Source: Myxococcales bacterium FL481 | Lineage (GTDB): Bacteria > Myxococcota_A > Polyangia > Nannocystales > Nannocystaceae | Length of the DNA stretch: 46,285 bases | Reading direction: 5' to 3' | Assembly (NCBI GenBank): GCA_006508105.1 | Contig: QKPP01000057.1 | Span: forward strand, 1 to 46,285 | Shown here: piece by piece, positions 7,860 through 17,303 of the stretch | Layout of the letters: each line of letters opens with the position of its first letter | How positions within the stretch are numbered: the first letter of the stretch is position 1 | Made by a program: the position numbers and the translations under genes | Notes under the pieces: generated by a model | Seen by the model: the letters and a program-made list of their open reading frames with translations, nothing else | Told to the model about the DNA's origin: nothing | Database searches by the model: none

Positions 7860-9239
7860 GTGGCCAAGCCCCTCCCGAGCGCCCGCCAGCTGGCGATCAC
7901 CGTTTTGCGGGAGATCGAGCGGCGACGCGGCTTCTCCAATCGAGTCTTGTCGCGCCATTTGGAGCGGTTCCCCGACCTGGATCCGCGCGACCGCGGGCTG
8001 GTGACTCACTTGGTTTACGGCGTGCTGCGTCATCGGGCACGGCTGGATGCGCTCGTCGATCGGGCCGCGAAGCGGCCGGCCGGCGTGCGAGGTGAGGTGC
8101 GCGAGTGGCTGCGCATTGGCGCGTTCGAGCTGCGTGAGCTCGATCGGCCACTGCACGTGGTCGCGTCGCAGGTGCAGCTCGGCCTCAAGCGCATCGATCG
8201 GGCCGGTGGTTTGGTGGGGCTCGCCACGGCGATTTTGCACCAGATCGACGAGCACGGTGCGGGCTGGGATGATGAGGCGGCGAGCGGCAAACCGCTTGAT
8301 GCACTCGAGCGGCGCTGGTCGGTTCCGCGTTGGCTGGCGGGTCGTTGGCTGGCCACCTTGGGCCCCGGCCGGGCGCTGCAACGCGCACAAGCGCTACTCG
8401 GAGTCCCCCAGATGGACTTGCGCGTCGATCTGTCTCGGATCACGCGCGAACACGCCGAGCAGCGTCTCGTTGCCGAGCATCCCGGGTGCGTCGTCTTGGC
8501 CCCCGACGATCAGCCCCAGTGTCTGCGCGTCACGGGGGGCGGGGATTTGTTCTATGGCCCATTGCACGACGACGGCCTCGTCTCCATCCAAGCCCTCGGT
8601 AGTCAGCAGGCCGTCTTGGCCCTCGAGCTCGTGCCGGGCGAGCGCGTGCTCGATGCCTGCGCCGGTATGGGGGTGAAGACCGCTCAGATCGCCGAATCTT
8701 TACGGCGGCAGGGGGTCATCGTGGCGGTCGACAGCAATGCCGAGCGCATCGGTGAGCTCATTGCGTCGCGGTCGCGGGTCGCGCTCGATACGCCGAGCCT
8801 GAAGGTGCGGGCCCATGTCGGGGACCTTCTGGCGCTGGGGAGCGAGGCGTCGGCCCCGGCGCCCGCCGGGGGTTCCGAGGTCGCGGATGAGCTCGTCGCC
8901 GACTTGCGGGGCCCCTTCGACGCCGCGTTGCTGGACGCGCCGTGTACCGGTCTGGGCAACCTCGGGCGCCACCCGGAGCTTCGTTGGACGTGCCGGTTCG
9001 CCGACATTGGTGACCGCGCGGCGCTTCAGCAGCGGCTCTTGGCGGCCGTCATCCAGCGGGTGCGCCCGGGCGGGCGTGTGGTGTACGCCGTGTGCAGCCT
9101 CGAGCCGGAGGAGGGGCCGCATCAGGTACGTCGGCTTGTCGAGTCCCATCCGAGCATTTCCGTCGACTACGAAGCCACTTGGACCCCCGAAGAGCACGGC
9201 GCCGACGGCTTCTACGCCGCTCGGCTCCGCATGGCCTGA
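7860..9239 (+). CDS. rsmB: 16S rRNA (cytosine-5) methyltransferase RsmB/Fmu
   Basis: A 459-aa protein. The N-terminal 150 or so residues form a NusB-like RNA-binding domain ([21 protein letters not shown], then [17 protein letters not shown]). The C-terminal part is a Rossmann methyltransferase with SAM motif [11 protein letters not shown] (264-274). It has both conserved cysteines of RNA m5C methyltransferases: Cys362 in DAPCTGLG and Cys412 in VCSLEPEEG. By family knowledge the substrate is C967 of 16S rRNA. An insertion of about 25 residues (327-351) rich in Ala/Pro/Glu sits between the SAM-binding core and motif IV. The start is GTG at 7860; no strong ribosome site is visible. Located 84 bp after metK. 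Confidence 0.92.
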   Translation: MAKPLPSARQLAITVLREIERRRGFSNRVLSRHLERFPDLDPRDRGLVTHLVYGVLRHRARLDALVDRAAKRPAGVRGEVREWLRIGAFELRELDRPLHVVASQVQLGLKRIDRAGGLVGLATAILHQIDEHGAGWDDEAASGKPLDALERRWSVPRWLAGRWLATLGPGRALQRAQALLGVPQMDLRVDLSRITREHAEQRLVAEHPGCVVLAPDDQPQCLRVTGGGDLFYGPLHDDGLVSIQALGSQQAVLALELVPGERVLDACAGMGVKTAQIAESLRRQGVIVAVDSNAERIGELIASRSRVALDTPSLKVRAHVGDLLALGSEASAPAPAGGSEVADELVADLRGPFDAALLDAPCTGLGNLGRHPELRWTCRFADIGDRAALQQRLLAAVIQRVRPGGRVVYAVCSLEPEEGPHQVRRLVESHPSISVDYEATWTPEEHGADGFYAARLRMA

Positions 9240-9355
9240 CGGCCCGCCGCGTCGACGGGTCTGGGTTCGGTGGGCGCGGAGCGAGCGGCGACTCTGATCC
9301 TCGGCCGTCGCGCTGCCGATTCTCCGTCGACCGCCGTGGTACACCGGCCGCGCCG

Positions 9356-10069
9356 ATGACCGCTCGCATTGCTCCGTCGATCCTCAGTGCCGACTTTGCT
9401 CGCCTAGGCGAGGAAGTTCGTTCTCTCGATGCTGGTGGGGCCGATTGGATCCACGTGGATGTGATGGATGGCCGGTTTGTCCCCAATCTGACGATCGGTG
9501 CGCCCGTCGTAGCGGCGTTGCGACCGGTGACCCGGCGCCCGTTGGACTGCCACCTGATGATCGTCGAGCCCGAGCGCTACACCGCGGACTTCGCCAAAGC
9601 GGGGGCCGACGGGATCACGGTGCACGCGGAGGCGTGCCCCCATTTGCACCGCAACTTGCAGGACATTCGCGCCCAGCCCCATCGCGGCGCGTCCGAGCGG
9701 GGGCGGATCTTGGCCGGCGTGAGTCTCAACCCGCACACGCCCATCGACGTGGTGATGCATGTGCTCGAGCTTTGCGACGTCGTGTTGTTGATGACCGTCA
9801 ACCCCGGGTTCGGCGGGCAGTCGTTCATCCGCGAGGTCTGTCCCAAGATCGCGGCGTTGCGGGCCGAGATCGATGCGCGGGGGCTGTCGACGATCATCCA
9901 AGTCGACGGGGGGGTCTCGCCCGCCACCATCGGTGACGCCGCGCGGGCCGGGGCGGACTGTTTCGTCGCGGGTTCGGCGGTGTTTCGCAGCCCCGAGTTT
10001 GGCTCGGACTACGGCGCAGCGATCGCCCAACTGCGGCAACTCGCGATCGTCGCGGCGAGTGGTGGCTAG
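9356..10069 (+). CDS. rpe: ribulose-phosphate 3-epimerase
   Basis: Interconverts ribulose 5-phosphate and xylulose 5-phosphate in the pentose phosphate pathway. A TIM barrel of 237 aa that begins with the typical [13 protein letters not shown]. Metal ligands are visible: His33 and Asp35 in WIHVDVMDG, His66 in LDCHLM, and Asp184 in IQVDGG. The phosphate-binding loop [12 protein letters not shown] is intact. An insert of about ten residues ([12 protein letters not shown], near 107-118) makes it slightly longer than most relatives. The ATG at 9356 was chosen because the family starts here; the longer open frame overlaps the rsmB 3' end. A TACACC hexamer lies 10 bp upstream, but the gene may also be read from metK. 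Confidence 0.95.
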   Translation: MTARIAPSILSADFARLGEEVRSLDAGGADWIHVDVMDGRFVPNLTIGAPVVAALRPVTRRPLDCHLMIVEPERYTADFAKAGADGITVHAEACPHLHRNLQDIRAQPHRGASERGRILAGVSLNPHTPIDVVMHVLELCDVVLLMTVNPGFGGQSFIREVCPKIAALRAEIDARGLSTIIQVDGGVSPATIGDAARAGADCFVAGSAVFRSPEFGSDYGAAIAQLRQLAIVAASGG

Positions 10070-10225
10070 CTGGGGGACGCCGCGGGATCGCAGCCGTGCC
10101 GAGGCGGCTCGCGGGCGGACCGGCAGCGACTGGGCAGGGCCCGCGCGAGCACGGCGGTTTCGCCCCCACCGTCCGACGCAAAGCTGGCGGGCGGAGTGCG
10201 CCTCGTCAGCCCCCGGTCGACCGTG

Positions 10226-10231
10226 TACGCT
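10226..10231 (+). promoter_or_regulatory. possible -10 element before scoA
   Basis: TACGCT at 10226-10231, 24 bp before the scoA ATG, with GGAG in between at 10247-10250. No convincing -35 box was found. Confidence 0.3.
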
Positions 10232-10255
10232 CAGCTGGCAGCGACTGGAGCGAGC

Positions 10256-10951
10256 ATGGACAAACGGGTTTCAACGGCCGCCGAGGCGATCGCCGGCCTT
10301 CGTGACGGCATGACCTTGATGGCCGGCGGTTTCGGGTTGTGCGGCATCCCGGAGCAGTTGATCGCCGCCATCGCGTCGGCTGGCGTCCGCGATCTCGACA
10401 TCATCTCGAACAACTGTGGCATCGACGACAAGGGGCTGGGCATCTTGTTGGCCAACGGCCAGGTGCGCAGCATGACGTCGTCGTACGTCGGCGAGAACAG
10501 GACGTTCGAACGTCTCTACCTATCCGATCAACTGCAAGTCACGCTCGTGCCGCAAGGGACGCTGGCCGAACGGATCCGGGCCGGCGGGGCCGGCATCGGG
10601 GGATTTTTTACCCCCACGGGCTACGGCACACCGGTCGCCGAAGGCAAGGAGTGTCGCGAAATCGATGGGCGTTGGTACGTGCTCGAGTTGCCGCTGCGGG
10701 CCGACTTCACCGTGATCAAGGCCTACAAAGGCGACGCGCACGGCAACCTGATCTACCGGCACACGGCCAACAACTTCAATCAGGCTATGGCGACCGCGGG
10801 GAAGGTGACCATTGCCGAGGTCGAGGAGCTGGTCGAGGTCGGCGAACTCGATCCGAACCAGATCCACACGCCCGGCATCTACGTCGACCGGATCATGCGC
10901 GGCACGGACTACGAAAAAGCGATCGAGTTTCGCACGACCAGGGAGGGCTAG
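10256..10951 (+). CDS. scoA: 3-oxoacid (succinyl-CoA:acetoacetate) CoA-transferase subunit A
   Basis: Alpha subunit (231 aa) of the enzyme that moves CoA from succinyl-CoA to acetoacetate. The family signature AGGFGLCGIPE lies at residues 23-33, followed by ISNNCGIDDKGLG and the GFFTPTGYGT segment. The ATG at 10256 has GGAG 5 nt upstream. The beta subunit gene follows 64 bp downstream, as expected for a two-subunit bacterial enzyme. Together with scoB this supports use of acetoacetate or 3-hydroxybutyrate as a carbon store or food; a 3-hydroxyacyl-CoA dehydrogenase lies near 33 kb. Confidence 0.95.
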   Translation: MDKRVSTAAEAIAGLRDGMTLMAGGFGLCGIPEQLIAAIASAGVRDLDIISNNCGIDDKGLGILLANGQVRSMTSSYVGENRTFERLYLSDQLQVTLVPQGTLAERIRAGGAGIGGFFTPTGYGTPVAEGKECREIDGRWYVLELPLRADFTVIKAYKGDAHGNLIYRHTANNFNQAMATAGKVTIAEVEELVEVGELDPNQIHTPGIYVDRIMRGTDYEKAIEFRTTREG

Positions 10952-11015
10952 CCATGCGACGAAATGCACAAACGTCCGATGAAGTACCGGGCCAGGGCCG
11001 AACCCGGAGGGTGTC

Positions 11016-11672
11016 ATGCCGTTGAGTCGAGATCAGATCGCGCAGCGGGTTGCAACCGAGTTGCGCGACGGATTCTACGTCAACCTCGGGATCGGCATGC
11101 CCACGCTGATTGCCAATCACATTCCCGAGGGCATCGATGTGGTCTTGCACAGCGAAAATGGCTTGCTCGGTATGGGGCCGTTCCCGCTCGAGTCCGAGGT
11201 CGATGCCGATCTGATTAACGCGGGGAAGCAGACCGTCACCGCGCGGCCCGGCGCCGCGTTCTTCGGCAGCCACGACAGCTTCGCCATGATCCGCGGGGGT
11301 CATCTCGATCTATGTGTGCTTGGAGCGATGCAAGTGACCGAGCACGGCGATCTGGCCAATTGGATGATCCCCGGCAAGAAGGTCAAAGGGATGGGGGGGG
11401 CGATGGATCTCGTCGCTGGCGCTCGGCGAGTGGTCGTTTGCATGGACCACACCACGAAAGACGGCGGTCACAAGATCCTGCGCGAGTGCACGTTGCCGCT
11501 CACCGGCAAGGGCGTGGTGCATGAGATCGCCACCGATCTGGGCTACTTCCGCGTGGGGCAAGACGGGCTCACGTTGGTCGAGCGCGCTTCCGACGTATCG
11601 TTGGAGCAGATCGTGGCGAGCACGGGGTGTCCGGTACAGGTCGGGGACGATCTGGGCATCTTGGCGGTGTGA
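11016..11672 (+). CDS. scoB: 3-oxoacid CoA-transferase subunit B
   Basis: Beta subunit (218 aa) of succinyl-CoA:3-ketoacid CoA-transferase. The catalytic glutamate that forms the acyl-CoA thioester is Glu47 in HSENGLLG. Other signature segments are [13 protein letters not shown] and [17 protein letters not shown] ribosome site precedes the ATG by about 4-5 nt. It forms an operon with scoA. Nothing unusual. Confidence 0.95.
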   Translation: MPLSRDQIAQRVATELRDGFYVNLGIGMPTLIANHIPEGIDVVLHSENGLLGMGPFPLESEVDADLINAGKQTVTARPGAAFFGSHDSFAMIRGGHLDLCVLGAMQVTEHGDLANWMIPGKKVKGMGGAMDLVAGARRVVVCMDHTTKDGGHKILRECTLPLTGKGVVHEIATDLGYFRVGQDGLTLVERASDVSLEQIVASTGCPVQVGDDLGILAV

Positions 11673-11974
11673 GGCCGCGCGGCGGTGGGGACGATCGCGC
11701 GGGGGCGTGGCGCAGCGGTGTCGAGGTGCCAGGCCCGGCGGCCCGGGTATGCCCGGCGCGGTCGCGGCCGTCGATCGCTTGCCGGCCCGCGACGTTTTTC
11801 GGGACGTCCCTGGCGAGGTTCCGCTGAGTTGAGCGGGAAGGTGGTCCGGGCCCGCTCGGTGCGCCGGTTGGGGCGGACCACAGCTGGTCCGGGAGCGTCC
11901 CGCGGCGGGGACAAGTCCGGATCGGGCCGATTCCCAGCGTCGGCCCGGCCATCAAGGGTCCGCTCACGGCGTCG
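11673..11974. other. 302-bp intergenic region
   Basis: Between scoB and the response regulator gene. Very GC-rich, with several short GC hairpins (for example CCGGG-TATG-CCCGG around 11745-11760), but no terminator with a T-run, no convincing promoter pair and no credible gene. Confidence 0.5.
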
Positions 11975-13288
11975 ATGTCTCGAACGGTGATTGAACGGCC
12001 GCCGCGAGTGCTCGTGCTGATGGGGAACCACGCCGAGCTGGACCTGCTCGGACGGCAGATTCCGGGGGCGAGGTTCGATGTGCTCGGGTTCACCTCGCTA
12101 CGGGATGCCACCGAGGCGCTGCAAAATCTCGAGATCGATGTGGTCGTCGCGGACGAAGATCTCCAAGAGGGCAGCGGACTCGACTGGCTCATCGAGGTTC
12201 GCAATCTCGATCCGGAGACGTCCTTGGTGCTGCTCGCGGCGCAAGAGCACGGGCTCGATCTGGCGGTGGACGCAGTGAATCGCGCCGACGTATGCAAGCT
12301 GTTGACCAAGCCCTGCGACACCGAAGAGCTGTTAGAGGAGTTGGACGACGCTGCGTTGCGATACACGAGCACGACCCGGCGGGAGCGCAAGCAGGTGCTA
12401 TCGGAGCTGCGCGTCGATCGGCTCTCGCGTGACTTCGAACAAGCCCTCCGCGAGCGCAACGAGTTCAGTCAGATCGCCAGCCAATCGGGCCCGTTGGGGC
12501 TGGTCGGAGCCGACGGGTCGGGCGAAGGGGCCGGCGATTTGGCCGATCTGTTGGCGACGATCATTGCCGCGATGGCCCCCGATGGCGCCGCCACGCGGGT
12601 GCGGGCACTGATGGTCGGTTGTGTGAACCGCTTGGAGTGGCCCGACGCGGAGTCGGAGATCGCGGTTCGAGCGGCGGCGTTGCATCACGCCTTGTTGCCG
12701 CTGTTCCCCAAGGAGCAGCAGATCGAGGTTCGGGGGGGCCCGACCTCGCATGCGTCGGTCCTCGGTGAGCGGCTCGGTCGGGTCGCGGGGTTGGAGGCGG
12801 TGGCGTCGGTGATCGCGTTGCACCACGAGGTGCCGGATCTCCGGGACGGCCGGGGCAAAATCCCTCGCGCGGCCCGGCTGCTGCAGATCTTGTCGCTCTA
12901 CGACGAATTGCTGCACGACGAGGACACGCTGGCCAGCCCTGGCGCGCAGCAAGATCCCGACTTCGCATTGACGCGCGCGAGCGACACGATGCTCGGATTG
13001 GCGGGGCGTAAGCTCGACGCGGAGTTGTGCGAACGGTGCGTCAAAGAGTTTGTTCCTGGTCTGCTGGGCCGCAAGGAGCACCCGGTGTCGGTCAATCTTG
13101 CCGAGGCGGGGATGGTGCTTAGCCGCACCGTCTACGCCGAGAACCTGCCGCTGTTGCGAGCCGGGACGACGTTGACGCCGCGCTCACTCGACAAACTGCG
13201 ATCGGCCGCCGAGATGCTCGGGTTTTCGGACGTGTGGATCCATGGGGTGGTTGAGCCGGCGACGCTGCCGGGCCTCGAAACGGGCTAG
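11975..13288 (+). CDS. response regulator with degenerate HD-GYP-like output domain
   Basis: A 437-aa protein. The N-terminal receiver domain (about 10-135) has the phospho-acceptor Asp60 in DVVVADEDL and the conserved Lys in LLTKPCD. A charged helical linker (135-165) follows. The central part (about 185-345) resembles an HDOD/HD-GYP helical bundle, with ALHHALLPLF and ASVIALHHEVPDL where catalytic HD and HHE motifs would be, but no GYP motif, so c-di-GMP hydrolysis is doubtful. The C-terminal 80 residues (VNLAEAGMVLSRTVYAENL, then GTTLTPRSLDKLR) match the small domain often found at the end of HD-GYP response regulators in myxobacteria. No partner histidine kinase is next to it. ATG start; no strong ribosome site visible. 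Confidence 0.75.
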   Translation: MSRTVIERPPRVLVLMGNHAELDLLGRQIPGARFDVLGFTSLRDATEALQNLEIDVVVADEDLQEGSGLDWLIEVRNLDPETSLVLLAAQEHGLDLAVDAVNRADVCKLLTKPCDTEELLEELDDAALRYTSTTRRERKQVLSELRVDRLSRDFEQALRERNEFSQIASQSGPLGLVGADGSGEGAGDLADLLATIIAAMAPDGAATRVRALMVGCVNRLEWPDAESEIAVRAAALHHALLPLFPKEQQIEVRGGPTSHASVLGERLGRVAGLEAVASVIALHHEVPDLRDGRGKIPRAARLLQILSLYDELLHDEDTLASPGAQQDPDFALTRASDTMLGLAGRKLDAELCERCVKEFVPGLLGRKEHPVSVNLAEAGMVLSRTVYAENLPLLRAGTTLTPRSLDKLRSAAEMLGFSDVWIHGVVEPATLPGLETG

Positions 13289-13309
13289 CCGCGTCGAGTT
13301 GTCCAAGCC

Positions 13310-13347
13310 GCTCGCTCAAGCCCGCAGGCTTGGCGCTCGGAGCGAGC
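13310..13347. terminator. nested inverted repeat between convergent genes
   Basis: GCTCGCTC (13310-13317) pairs with GAGCGAGC (13340-13347). Inside it, CAAGCC (13317-13322) pairs with GGCTTG (13327-13332) around a CGCA loop. It lies between the ends of the forward response regulator and the reverse vWA gene, so it could terminate both. There is no T-run. Confidence 0.45.
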
Positions 13348-13481
13348 GAGATTCGCCGCGGCGCGATCGGCTGCCGCCGGACCGCGTGCTCCGTTCGACG
13401 AAGGCGCGTAGACTCGGCGCGAGAACGGTTCCTCGCGCCATCAGCCGCGAACGCGAACGCCGGACGAAAGCAGATGAATCG

Positions 13482-15155
13482 CTACATCCGAGCTCGCGGA
13501 CAATCTAGATCCGGCGTGGGCGACAGCTGGCAGCTCACCTCGAGGTCGGAGGAACGTGAGAGGTCCGACCCGCCATGGCGCTCCACGTCGAACTGGAGGT
13601 TCCTTCCTTGCGAGGTGCAGTCCGGGTGCAGGTCGTCGTGAGGATCGGGGGTTACTTCGCCGTCAGGGTCTGTCCGTAGCGCGTAGCACTGGTCCGACCC
13701 CGGTGGGACGACGTACCGGTCGTCCTCACGTACGTAGTGGCCGTCGTCGTCGCGCTCGCACTCCGGCACTGAGATGTCTTCGCCTTCGCCCGTGGCGACA
13801 ACTTTGCAGTCTGACTGTAGGCCCTCCCGGTGCGGGTCGAGATCGCGGGCGCAGCCGGGAAAACAGCCAGGGCGCAACTGTTCGATGATCTCGTCCGCGA
13901 CGGCATCCAGTGCGCCGCTGTAGTCGTCGGCGCAAATCGAGTACAAGTTGCTCCGATCCTCCCGGACCGGGGGGAAGGATTCGGCGAACTCACGCAGGCG
14001 AACGGGAGGGTAGGCCTGTTGCTGATCGCCCACGCAGCCGGGTTCGACGGCGAACTGCTCCGCTTGATCCTCGGACTGAGCCTCGACGTAGTACAATTCC
14101 TCTTCGAGGGTGGCATAGCCTCGCGGCACGCCGCTGAGTACCGACACGATGACGCGCTGATTCGGGTCGCGATGTTGCTTTCGCCGTTCAATGTCGCGCA
14201 AAACGTCAACATAGCGAGAGACAGGGTGCAAGACCGCCTGATCTTCGGCCGCATCAGGGTCGACCGGATTCCCATGGATGTCGAGATCAACCGAGTGACA
14301 CGCCTCGAACGGCTGGCCGTCCCCGCGGCAGGAAACGCCGGCGTGCCAACAGATCGCGCTTGTTGGTCCATTGGCCCCATCCGGGAGGAACTGATCGTTC
14401 GCCGTGGTGAAGATCTCACGAAACTCGGGGTTGTGGGAACAGTCGTACTCGTCTGTCACGAGCACGACGGCCAGGATCGCGTCGTCGCGCAAGAAACCGT
14501 AGGAGTGCGAGTTCGCGTCGTCGGTCAGGCTCAAGGCGTTGCGCATCGCCTCCAACGGCGATTCGAACCCGCAGCCGACGATGCCCTGGGGCCCGAAGCA
14601 GCCGAATGCTTCCGCGGCGTTCCAGCCGCTAGGGACATTGAGTTCCCCGTAGTTGTTCTCGAGCCAGCGACGGGGGATGCGTTCGCCGTCGAGCGCGACG
14701 GTGGGCGTGGTCTCGAAGCCCTCGCGAGGGCACACGCTGAGACACGCGTCGCGCTGATCGTCACCCGGGAATTCAAACTGATCCAAGCGATCTCGGCAGC
14801 TCGAGATCTGAAGCTTTCCGTTCTCCGGGCTGGTGTGGTTTTGTCCCAGGCAGGCCGGGTTGCCGACATCGGTTGTCGTGACGCCGATGCGATAGTTCGC
14901 CCGCACGTCTTCGTGCTCGAGAGCGGCGATAAAGCGTTCGAAGTTGGCGCTCAAAATCCTCTGCTCGTCGGCCATCGACCTCGAATTATCGATAACGAAC
15001 AAAATGTCTACATCTCGATTGACGTGAACGGGTAGGTTCGTTCCGATCTCGAGTTGAGACTGCAATCGAACGGTTTTTAGCGGATGCTCGTTGCAGCCGG
15101 CCAAGGCTAGTGCACACAGGCTAGCGGCCCAGAGCACGCGACGGTGACGGAACAT
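13482..15155 (-). CDS. von Willebrand A domain lipoprotein
   Basis: 557 aa from the ATG at 15155, which is preceded by AAGAGG 5 nt upstream. Signal peptide with lipobox ALAGC (Cys21). The vWA domain begins near residue 48 with DILFVIDNSRSM, an intact DxSxS metal-binding site (Asp56, Ser58, Ser60). The rest is Cys-rich, with roughly 20 cysteines likely in disulfide pairs, and has an acidic Asp/Glu-rich C-terminal third. Such vWA lipoproteins are common and much multiplied in myxobacteria and are thought to act at the cell surface; the ligand is unknown. A sigma-70-like promoter lies 55-84 bp upstream. The 28 extra codons upstream of this ATG lack signal-peptide character and were left out. Confidence 0.85.
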   Translation of the reverse strand: MFRHRRVLWAASLCALALAGCNEHPLKTVRLQSQLEIGTNLPVHVNRDVDILFVIDNSRSMADEQRILSANFERFIAALEHEDVRANYRIGVTTTDVGNPACLGQNHTSPENGKLQISSCRDRLDQFEFPGDDQRDACLSVCPREGFETTPTVALDGERIPRRWLENNYGELNVPSGWNAAEAFGCFGPQGIVGCGFESPLEAMRNALSLTDDANSHSYGFLRDDAILAVVLVTDEYDCSHNPEFREIFTTANDQFLPDGANGPTSAICWHAGVSCRGDGQPFEACHSVDLDIHGNPVDPDAAEDQAVLHPVSRYVDVLRDIERRKQHRDPNQRVIVSVLSGVPRGYATLEEELYYVEAQSEDQAEQFAVEPGCVGDQQQAYPPVRLREFAESFPPVREDRSNLYSICADDYSGALDAVADEIIEQLRPGCFPGCARDLDPHREGLQSDCKVVATGEGEDISVPECERDDDGHYVREDDRYVVPPGSDQCYALRTDPDGEVTPDPHDDLHPDCTSQGRNLQFDVERHGGSDLSRSSDLEVSCQLSPTPDLDCPRARM

Positions 15156-15482
15156 AGCGACCTCTTGCGGTTGTTGCTGAGTCAGACCGCCTTCGGTGCC
15201 GCGATTTCCAATGTCGAGCGGGCAAAAAAGACCTGTCAACGAAGCCCTCGCTTGGGCGCGAGTGAGTCAACTAGGTTGGCGACGAGAGGCGAGCTCGACC
15301 CCAGGTGAGAAGCTGTGCCCGTAGACCCAAGCTCGATCCGGTTGAAGTGCGGTCAGCAAGTGGGCCGGGTCGGCCGTTTCGCGGACCTGCGCGAGGTGGC
15401 GCAGCGGGTCACGCGATTGTGCAAAACGATTGGGCCGAACCAACTGGGCGCGGCCGCAGCCGGGGCTCGCGGAGTCGGGGCG
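15156..15482. other. 327-bp intergenic region upstream of the vWA gene
   Basis: Contains the promoter at 15210-15239. The remainder shows no gene and no clear terminator for the proline-rich membrane protein gene that ends at 15483. Confidence 0.5.
15210..15239 (-). promoter_or_regulatory. predicted promoter of the vWA lipoprotein gene
   Basis: On the reverse strand, TTGACA (15239-15234) and GACATT (15215-15210) are 18 bp apart. Transcription would begin near 15203, giving a leader of roughly 48 nt that includes the AAGAGG ribosome site. The -35 box is a perfect match to the consensus; the -10 box is weak. Confidence 0.45.
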
Positions 15483-16961
15483 TCACAGCCCCAGTCGCAC
15501 GCCGCGACTGCGACAGTCTTTGCGGATCGCTCGCGCCTCGAGGAACGACAACCCAGAGATGGCGGCCTTGGCCTTCGCCGCGTCGTTCATTCGACACGCC
15601 GCGCGACCCATGAGCTGCAACGCGCTGCGGGCACGCTCTTGCTGGCGACTGCGCTTGGCGAGGTCGTACGCCCGCTGCGGCTGCCCGGCGGAGAGTGCGG
15701 CTTGGGCCGCGGCTCGCAGCTCGGCGGCGCTTTGAGCCGGTTGCGACGGGCCGGCGTCGGGGGTCTTCGCTCGCTTGCCGGGCGGCGGCGGCACGGAACG
15801 CTTACCCTGGGTCGAGGGGCGAGCAGGTGCTCGGCGCCGCTTCCTCGAGGGTAGGGGGCCCCGGTCCAGAGTTTCCGGACGGTCGGGGTTCGCTGACCCC
15901 GAGGCTTCCGGGGAATCCGACGCGACGAGCTCGCCGTGGGGGCTTAGGCCGTTGGATTCGGATTCGCGGGAGGGCGCGGTCGAAGCCGCGTAAGACGCCG
16001 CGGCCAGCGCGGGTTCAGCCGACGGTTCGGACGGTGTCGGAGACAGGGTGGGGACCGCCTCGTTCGCGGGCGGTGCTTCGGCCGGCGGGGGACTCAGGGG
16101 GTGCACGGTCTGCCCGTCCGCGGCGTCGCCCGGGCGGGTACCGCCGAGTCCTCGCTCCGTGGGGCTGGCGGAAGGACGAGGCGCCGCTGCAGCTGATGGG
16201 GTGGCGGTCGCGAGCATGGCGGCGTGCTTCGGCGAGCCCTTGTCGCGGTCTGCCGGATCTCCCGCACCGATCCACCAGCCGAGACCCACCACCGCGAGCG
16301 CCGCACCGGCGATCGTCCCCCATCGTCGCGCTCCCCGGTGCCGGGGCGGGGCGGGCTGGGCTTCGAGCGGAGGAGTCGCGGTCCCGTTGGCCGCCGGCGG
16401 CGTGTTGACCAAATCGGCGAACGCAGACTGCAACAGCGCTTCCGTTCGGCTGGACGGTTCGGCGCCGCTCGACTCCGCAGATCGGGCAGCGGCTTGGGTG
16501 CGTTCCTGTTCGGCTCGAGCCTGGGCGTCGGGGAACTGAGTCGTCGCCGCGAAGGTCGGCGCCATCCGGTCGGGGCGGGGCAGCACGCGTCCGAGCGGGG
16601 CGTGGCCCTCCTCGTCGCCGGCTCGGCTGCCACGACTGGTCCCGTCTGAGGCGTTCAGGGCGTGGGCCGGGTCGTTCGCCGAGTCCGATGCCGCGCGAGG
16701 GGAGGGGGGATCGGTCCGGTCGTGCGCAGCCTCTGGTGGCGACGGGTCCGTGGGGAGGGGGTCGCCAGTCGGTCGCGCCGGGGGCCGGGCTTGGGTCAAA
16801 CCCACCGAATCGCGCGAAGACGCGAGAGCCGGCGACCGCGACGCAGACGGCGAATCGGACGACGTGGCCCCACGAGCGGACTTCGTCGTCGGCGGAGGAA
16901 GACGAATCGCGGGCTTTGAACCCACTCCAACGCCATCTTTGTCCGCGAGCTTCGGCGACAT
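15483..16961 (-). CDS. Pro/Ala/Ser-rich single-pass membrane protein with C-terminal helical repeat domain
   Basis: 492 aa from the ATG at 16961 (an ATG 36 bp upstream is possible). Residues 1-210 are low-complexity, Pro/Ser/Ala-rich and presumably disordered. One transmembrane helix lies at about 214-233 (GTIAGAALAVVGLGWWIG), preceded by a positive RHRGARR cluster, so the N-terminus should be cytoplasmic. A second disordered Pro/Ser stretch reaches into the periplasm, and a compact C-terminal domain of about 75 residues (AAAQAALSAGQPQRAYDLAK, then ALQLMGRAACRMNDAAKAK) looks like one or two TPR-type helical hairpins with a conserved Ala-Cys-Arg. From memory, similar C-terminal domains end many myxobacterial Ser/Thr kinases; here no kinase domain is present. 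Function unknown. Confidence 0.7.
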   Translation of the reverse strand: MSPKLADKDGVGVGSKPAIRLPPPTTKSARGATSSDSPSASRSPALASSRDSVGLTQARPPARPTGDPLPTDPSPPEAAHDRTDPPSPRAASDSANDPAHALNASDGTSRGSRAGDEEGHAPLGRVLPRPDRMAPTFAATTQFPDAQARAEQERTQAAARSAESSGAEPSSRTEALLQSAFADLVNTPPAANGTATPPLEAQPAPPRHRGARRWGTIAGAALAVVGLGWWIGAGDPADRDKGSPKHAAMLATATPSAAAAPRPSASPTERGLGGTRPGDAADGQTVHPLSPPPAEAPPANEAVPTLSPTPSEPSAEPALAAASYAASTAPSRESESNGLSPHGELVASDSPEASGSANPDRPETLDRGPLPSRKRRRAPARPSTQGKRSVPPPPGKRAKTPDAGPSQPAQSAAELRAAAQAALSAGQPQRAYDLAKRSRQQERARSALQLMGRAACRMNDAAKAKAAISGLSFLEARAIRKDCRSRGVRLGL

Positions 16962-17303
16962 TTGACGCCCGAAGTGTAAACCCGATCGAGGCCGCAAGGC
17001 GAAAGCGAATCAGCTGACGACCCGAGCTGCGGGCGCCGTTGCTCGAGGCGTTTGCCGGGCGGCGTCCGATTTTCTGCCGTAGCGCTCGATCACTCGCAGT
17101 TTGGACGCATACGATCGGCGAAATCGATGCGCGGCAGGTAGGACCTGGGTACCCGCATATCGCGATGATGCGGGCTCGCCCGGCGAACGGTGCACGTCCG
17201 GCCAGCGCGGTGGCGGCTGCTGACGCCGGGTGGTCGCCAGGACAGCGCGCACCGGTCCAGTCTAGCGAGGCGTCTCGCGGACGCGTCGTCGCATCGCTTC
17301 GAC
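16962..17303. other. 342-bp intergenic region
   Basis: Between two reverse-strand genes. It holds one perfect hairpin (17152-17174). No gene, repeat array or convincing promoter pair was seen. Confidence 0.5.
17152..17174 (-). terminator. perfect 7-bp hairpin downstream of the cytochrome-like operon
   Basis: CCCGCAT (17152-17158) pairs with ATGCGGG (17168-17174) around a 9-nt loop that itself contains the palindrome ATCGCGAT. It lies about 130 bp past the stop of the cytochrome-like lipoprotein. No T-run. It could instead be an operator for the next reverse-strand gene. Confidence 0.3.

Noticed and set aside
7700..13000. Dispersed GCTCGCT/AGCGAGC elements near 7800, 9280 and 13310 as a REP-like family
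   Set aside because: Matches are short, differ in surroundings and could arise by chance in GC-rich DNA; only the nested hairpin at 13310 was kept, as a terminator candidate.
12398..13081. Reverse-strand open frame of 227 codons opposite the response regulator
   Set aside because: Shadow of a real gene: Arg/Gln-rich composition and no motif, while the forward frame has clear receiver-domain residues.
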